From Karalla daura (lineage: Eukaryota; Chordata; Actinopteri; Chaetodontiformes; Leiognathidae): a stretch of 64,000 nt of DNA. Positions 58,285-64,000 of this stretch are shown piece after piece. The stretch covers positions 24,724,062 through 24,788,061 of the forward strand of contig CM055193.1 in assembly GCA_029224185.1 (NCBI GenBank), written 5' to 3'. Numbering within the stretch: position 1 is the stretch's first letter; the number at the start of each line of letters is the position of its first letter. The notes below the pieces were generated by a model that had not been told where the DNA came from, did not search any database, and saw only the letters and a list, made by a program, of their open reading frames with translations. A program made the translations under genes and the position numbers.

Positions 58285-59210
58285 AAAATCACCAAAAAGG
58301 AAGCTATTTCCATTGCTTCCCTCCTTGAAACACCACGTAATTCAGCCAGTTAGAGAGTCAAGCTCAACTTTTACCAACCAAAACTCTGGAGTTACTAATG
58401 CATACATGTAGTGCACACAACATGCTTTATTTTTGGCTTTTGTTTTTTTGTTGACCTGCCCCGTATTGAACACACACGACACATCACAACCCTGCACAAG
58501 AGGTGACAAGTGAGGGATGGGCACTGATAACTATCAGTCATTATAGAAGTGCAATGTGTGATATTTCTGGACCTTTGCGCTGACACAAACAAGAAAAAAA
58601 ATATTGTGGAGTGACACCAGGGTCTGGTTAAGAGCACAAAATGGACTGCAAAATCATTTACTCACTATGTGTAAACTAAACGGAGCAGAGGGGCAAATGA
58701 AGCAAAACGGTTGCTATAGATTCAGTTTATTTTATTGACTGCTGCCTCTAAAGTGAAAACAGCTCTCTGTCTCGCTTGTCTATAATTCTATCGGTCAAAA
58801 TCAGCAGTTGAGTTGCCCTGGCAGAGTAATTCAAACATTCTCACATGCCAGCCTCAAGTCAGTCCATATTGTTGAATGACAGGAGTATGGAAATTCAGTC
58901 ACCTCTACAGCTCCACTATAATCTCTGCCTTCTCAGTGTTGTACATTTGCTTTGCCAAGGTGGAAGACAGTGGAGACACAGTCACAAGAAACAACACACT
59001 GTGCTTGAACACAAAGATGTTTGAATAGAGGTAGAATAGAGTATCGTTCATAGTATCAGGTAGTTGTGAAATCAGTGAAATGCATTATTCTGGAAAGGTT
59101 GCAACTTGCAAAACAGGTTTTAGATAACACATCACCTGACACTCTGCTGCTTACCTCTCACCATATCTGACCTAGCGTGCATAGATCTGCAGGAGCACTT
59201 ACTTTTCACT
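57849..59210. other. sema3b upstream flank, no gene seen
   Basis: Contains the putative 5' UTR/promoter side of sema3b (a TATAAAT-like motif near 57910-57925 on the coding strand is not decisive) and (CA)24 at 58231-58278. Confidence 0.45.
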
Positions 59211-59286
59211 TTCTTCTTTTTTGTAGAATATATAGAAATTGTAGTGAATTCCCTACAATTTCTATATATTCTACAAAAAAGAAGAA
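59211..59286. repeat. perfect inverted repeat, 34-bp arms, 8-nt loop
   Basis: Arms 59211-59244 and 59253-59286 are exact complements around TGAATTCC. AT-rich; no flanking duplication recognised. Confidence 0.92.
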
Positions 59287-60889
59287 TCAGGATAATAGAC
59301 AAATCTGGCAATACACATTTACTGTTTTAATTTTTTTTGGATGGTTTTACTTCACAAAAGCAAAAGAGAACAATAAGCAAAAGTGTCTGTGTGTCTATAT
59401 GTTAGGTGAAACTATCGAACAGTCCAAAAGGAGGAATTAAAGCAAAGTTAAATTCAAAAAGTATAGGAGTACAGCAAAGATGTTCAAACAAGACCTGGTC
59501 TTCACTCTGTCTTTTCTCAATAGTGAAAGAACAGAATTTATTATCATTTATTATTTATTTCTTCTTATTATGAAATTATTATTATTAAATAAATTATTAT
59601 TTATTTGAGCAGTGGCTCCTTCACACATTTGGGGTGCAGTGCAGCAACTATCGGCATGCAAAACCAAAAAGCCCAAAAACCTGAAAGCTTTCCTACGTCT
59701 TTGCGCCCATGTTGCATGTCTTTATTTGTAAGACACAAACCAGTCAAAGAAAAATATGGTCAGCTGTGATCATTGGAGTTATTACATTTTCATTTGCTTT
59801 CACATATTTAATGTTTTGATATTGACAGTTCTTCCTCAGTAAACTGTATTTGCCCTGCAAAAATGAGTTATATGTTTACGTTTAGCCGTGTTTAAACCAC
59901 CCAAACCATCCCTTTATCCACCTTTTAAATGCCAGCCTATAATTCAGAAAGAAAGCCTCAATAACCAGAGCAAATGCAGAATCGCTGTTATGGTCCTTGT
60001 TTTTTGTGCTGTCGCTGTCCTTCTTTTCTTTTTGCTCTTGCCCCCCCCCCCCCCCCCCCCCCCCCGTCCAGTGGTACTTTCAGCCAGAGGGGAGAAGCAC
60101 AGCTGCACGTCATTCACCTGCTCATAAAAGCCTGCCTGTTACTTCTCAACACCAGATAATTCAACTGCGTCCAGAGAGAGCCATCTAGCCTTCGTGTTTA
60201 GTCTTGAGATTCCCTGTGCTTCGTTTTTTTGAACTAATTATTGTTTTTTCTTTCTTTCAGTGAACTTTGAAGACTTCCTGATTCATGTTTCCAGTCTAGC
60301 TGTGATTTTCTGTTCTTCTGCTTTTTTTCCGCAGTGTGTTCTTAGTTCTCTCTTTAACCCCTTGACTATCCACTGTTAGCTGGAATTCTTTTGTTTCATT
60401 CCTGTTTCCAGTTGTCTGTGAGGTCTCTTTTAGTGTTTCTAGTTTTTTCCAGTGGACGCTGTGATTTTCTGTTCATTCTCCTTCTTTCTGTTTCTCTACA
60501 ATTTTCAGGTCTTTCTGTTTCCAGTATTTTTCCCCCTCCTCCTTTGACGGTTTTTGCCATCGCTTGTTTGCAACAAAAAACTGTTTTTTGCACCGTAGTC
60601 TGCCTCAACCCCTTTGGGTCCACTCACTGGCTAGTCGGCCATTATGATTGCTCCATAATAATATGGTTCATATTCTTGGTGTCTAGGGTTACTTTAACAC
60701 CAGGATAGTACTGGGTTTGGGTCACAATGGAGGGTGAAAAAATTCACACCTTGACTTAATCTGCTCTGCATTCAGTAGTCAGTTTCGAAGGCAGACCATT
60801 GTCTGTGGACAATGTCACATAGCTATCCACTTTGTGAGCTAGCCCAAAATAAGCACCAACCAAGGAATGAGAAAGCATCAACACATGAA
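59287..60889. other. intergenic; poly-C tract and LTR-like stretch
   Basis: 60041-60065 is C25. 60130-60620 is T-rich with repeated TGTTTCCAGT and GTGATTTTCTGTTC motifs and may be part of an LTR, but its ends are not visible. No gene is seen. Confidence 0.45.
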
Positions 60890-61060
60890 GCTGCTTTCAT
60901 CTGTTTTTGACAATTTTCACAATGATATGAGGTACTTAAAGCCACCAAAAAGCCAAATGTAATTGGTGGCAAAGGAGAACTATTCCACATAGGGAGGGCA
61001 TTCGCGGTTGCTACACAGTGTTCATAATGTTACTTTACCAACTTGTTCTGCATGTATTTA
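60890..61060 (+). repeat. dispersed repeat family A, partial copy 3
   Basis: GATATGAG(G/T)nnCTTAAAGCC, AAAAAGCCA, then CACCAACTTGTTCTGCATGT-like sequence matches 31857-32000. Confidence 0.6.
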
Positions 61061-61152
61061 AATGTAGATTGAGAGCTAGATGCATCTGAGAGCTGTTTTG
61101 CTTGGTGAGAAGACTGTTGGGGGTTTGGGGTTTTAGCCCCTGGCGGGGTAGG

Positions 61153-61153
<1 letters not shown>

Positions 61154-61234
<81 letters not shown>
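61154..61234. repeat. (TG)n microsatellite, 81 nt, then (GA)n
   Basis: Pure TG run followed by GAGCGAGAGAGAGAGAG. Source of several spurious frames. Confidence 0.95.
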
Positions 61235-61237
<3 letters not shown>

Positions 61238-61837
61238 CGAGAGAGAGAGAGAGTATGTGGGTGTGAGTGTAGGTGTGTATGTGTACAGGTGTATGTGTGT
61301 GCTGTACGACAGCACACATATGCACGACAGGTCACAACTGGCAATTCGCATGCCTCTGCCTGCAAGTTGCCATGGCAAAAGTGCCTTTCTGCAACAGGAC
61401 CTTCTCTGTCAATAGAGGTGTCTTTGAGCACAGGCTCTTTCAGAAGGCACTGCTGAACAACTATATAACCTATCAACATGCTACTAACAAGTTCATGTTA
61501 TTTTGTTGAAATTAAGTTTTTCCATCAAAGAGGGTATCATTTTATTTTGACTTTTCCAATTCACTGTTATGGTAAAAAATGAAAGTAAATTACTGTAGGC
61601 AGACAACCTTTGTCCCATCAGGAAGATAAGCACACCGTCATGGACATGAAAGCCTCAGGAACACCCTGATGCAATGTCATGTCTCTTGTATTAATATTGA
61701 GGCCACAGCTGTAAGGTAAAATGTAAATTTCAAGTTTGATTGCAGGAGGCAGAAAACACATTGATGACTTGTATTTATATAATGCCTTTCAACAAGGAGG
61801 GATTAACAGTTAATAGGAGAAAAGGAAACACGGAAAT

Positions 61838-63070
61838 TTAGAAGTGAATTGGAAAAGCCATGGTGACAAGGTGGGTTTCGAGAGAAGATTTAATTATGCC
61901 CAGGGTTGGGACATTGCGGATATTTGGGGAAAGGGAGTTCCATAGTATTGGAGCAGCCACACTGAAAGCTCTGTCTCTGAAACATTTCAGCCAGCTATGG
62001 GGGATTGACAGCAAGCCCATGTCAGTGGGCCACAGGCTCTGGGACAGAGTGCGTTGGAGGGGAAGGCCAGACAGGTATGTCTGGGGTACTTTGATTCGTG
62101 CTTTGATTCATTTGTAGGAGGAGTTTGCAGCAGATCATATTTGATGGGGAGCCAGTGGAGACAGACAAGAGTGGGAGTGATGTGATGCCAGGGCTTGGTG
62201 TGGGCAAGATCCCTGGCGGCTAGGATCTGTACATGCTGGAGCCTATCCAGGGTTTTGCTGGGAACCCTGAACAGGACTCCATTAAAATAGTAGAGATGTG
62301 AGAAAATGAATCAAGATCTCAGCAATGGAATCGGAGAGTGACGTCCAAAGATGGCCGATGTTCCTGAGATGGAAAAAGGCATCTGGTGATTAACTGCGCC
62401 TGGGAAGACACAGTGAAGTCCATGATAATGCCAAGGTTGCGTTTTTCTTCGGATGGAGTGATGGAGTAGCAGTCTACATGGAGATCTCCAACCTTCCTGG
62501 GCCATGACCATGAGCTCTGTTTTCTTGCTGTTTAGTTGGATCTGGTTGCCTTTCATCCAGGTTTTTATGGCATGAAGGCAGTTGACCAGAGACATTGGGG
62601 GTGAGGACCTGACGTGGAGCTGTGTATCGTCAGTGTAGCAATGAAAATTTAAACCGTGTTGATGTATGATCTGGCCACGGGGGAGTAGGTAGGTGGTGAA
62701 TAGGATGAGACCAAGCACAGAGCCCTGGGGGACACCATGGCTGGGGGGGGGGGGGGGGGGGGGGGGGGGGGGCTGTTGATGGTAAGAAACTTGATTCTTA
62801 CTTATTCTGAGACCTTTCTTGGATGGGTTCAAATAGCTCATTGTCAGAGAGGTGTTATTGAATTTGAACAGCAACCACTTTTTCCAGAACTTTGCTGAGG
62901 AAAGGTAGGTTGGAGAAACTGCTGAGACCATCAGTGTATAAGCGGAGACCATCAGGGTATCCCCCCAGGTTGAGACCTGGGGAGATACCGGACGCCAGGG
63001 AGGTGTTGTCAGTGATAGAGGAGCAGATGGCAGGGAGGCCGGCCTTCACCAGTGTCGTGGTGTTGGAGAA
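61838..63070 (-). mobile_element. L2/Rex-like LINE ORF2 remnant
   Basis: Minus strand: GVPQGSVLGLILFTTYLLPR (62735-62670), FHCYTDDTQLHVRSSP (catalytic DD kept, 62645-62590), QLNSKKTELMVMAQEG, then after frame breaks HVQILAARDL and LVCLHWLPIK (62235-62125) and the terminal DRAFSVAAPILWNSLSPNIR then FKSSLETHL (61980-61880). A 30-nt poly-G at 62743-62772 sits just before GVPQG. Upstream RT is missing. Confidence 0.72.
62743..62772. repeat. poly-G tract, 30 nt
   Basis: Uninterrupted G30 inside the LINE remnant; encodes the Pro run seen in the minus frame. Confidence 0.95.
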
Positions 63071-64000
63071 AATGATAATGATTCAGTTGAATTATACAGA
63101 GGTCACCTGAGAGTAAGAGGATGTGTGCTGAGAGAATTGTGTAACTGATTATATTGAGTTGTCTGCTCAGTCTATGAGGTGATGAGAACAATGGAGACCT
63201 GGAGTAAAGTCATCATGATGAAGAGGAAGCGGAAACCTGAAGATGATGACATCAATCGGTGAACACAATAACCACTGAAAGATACTTCCAGAGGAAGAGA
63301 CCTCCTTGAGAACAAAATACTGTGTAAACTGCAGGTTGCTGGGCACACTCTGTGTTGTTGCTTTGGTCCTCTATTAAACTTACCTGATGTGATTTCAGCC
63401 TCCAGTCAAGTGGCGTCTTTGACCAAGGAGAATTTCCTTGATAAGTAGCCATTGGGTGCAGCAGAGAGTTGGAGGCCTTGACCCTTCATATTAGACTTGG
63501 CTGACACTAACAGGAACAAAAGAGACACACACACACACACACAAACAACCCTTTGCTGCTACCTAAACGGGGGTATGCAATTCATTGAGAGAAATAGCTT
63601 TTATAGTCACGCTACTTCCTCATACGTCAGACAAGCTTACAAGTGCAGTGGCTGTGAGTGTGATAATCTTTTTTCCTCACTATTATTATTGTGCATTTCT
63701 CTCTGTGTTCTCTCTGTCCTGTCCTCACTATCTCTCTTCTAGAACCCAGATAACTGCCCACTCGAGATTGTGGTGGGTGGATCAGACCCCCCCACACAAA
63801 CACGCCTTACTGCTACCTAAAATTTTTGATTCACAGACACTGATTCTCATAGTCATACCCCTGCATGTCTCTAGCCATTTCTTTCTTAACTTAAAAGTAC
63901 AGCTTAAATCACTCCCGACTCCCCCACCATCTCTGGTGTCATTCCACCGCAATCTCCGCAATCTGTCCCACCCACGTCTCTTCTGCAGTGGCATCTGCTT
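63071..64000. other. right edge, no gene recognised
   Basis: 63525-63543 is a short (CA)n. Short frames lack domain features. Sequence continues beyond the window. Confidence 0.5.

Overview
The window reads as nuclear DNA of a ray-finned (teleost) fish. It has spliced genes with GT-AG introns, many CA/TG microsatellites, and a dense mix of fish-type mobile elements (LINEs, a Penelope-like element, a Ty3/Gypsy remnant, hAT and Harbinger-like elements, dispersed non-coding repeats). Most open frames in it are simple-repeat or antisense artefacts. I can support two host protein-coding genes.

Layout. 1-11.4 kb: intergenic, with two copies of a GC-rich dispersed repeat (1-560 and 6.38-6.87 kb), a hAT transposase remnant (1.36-3.3 kb), a probable solo LTR with an internal minisatellite (3.33-4.0 kb) and a LINE fragment (7.1 kb). 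11.59-12.94 kb (+): nppa, the atrial natriuretic peptide precursor, in three coding exons, the last holding only the end of the final glycine codon plus the stop. 13.77-16.8 kb (-): a decayed Ty3/Gypsy pol whose reverse transcriptase is split by about 1.1 kb of other DNA. 16.8-26.3 kb: intergenic, repeats only.

26.35-57.85 kb (-): a complete class-3 semaphorin, best matched to SEMA3B. I resolved 17 coding exons, all with GT donors and AG acceptors and a frame that closes exactly (2,424 nt, 807 residues plus stop). Exons 4-17 lie at 26.3-40.5 kb and exons 1-3 at 55.6-57.8 kb. The 15.1-kb intron 3 between them is a retroelement dump: a LINE with apurinic-type endonuclease (-), a Penelope-like element (+) lying between ORF1-like and ORF2-like parts of a CR1/L2-type LINE (+), and an L1/Tx1-like LINE tail (-). 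Introns 10 and 15 carry two copies of an unrecognised ORF-bearing repeat, a Harbinger-like MITE, a hAT-like MITE and a LINE of the restriction-like-endonuclease class. 57.85-64 kb: upstream flank with a 34-bp perfect inverted repeat, a poly-C and a poly-G tract, and another L2-like LINE remnant.

The two genes act in separate pathways (cardiac/renal hormone; secreted guidance cue), and nothing in the sequence suggests they work together. I did not find a convincing new biological system. The most interesting leads are a degenerate hammerhead-ribozyme-like fold at the 3' end of the Penelope-like element, the duplicated unknown ORF-bearing repeat, the long palindrome at 59.2 kb, and the tiny terminal coding exon of nppa. 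Exon and family calls come from reading translations by eye against remembered family features; no alignment was run.
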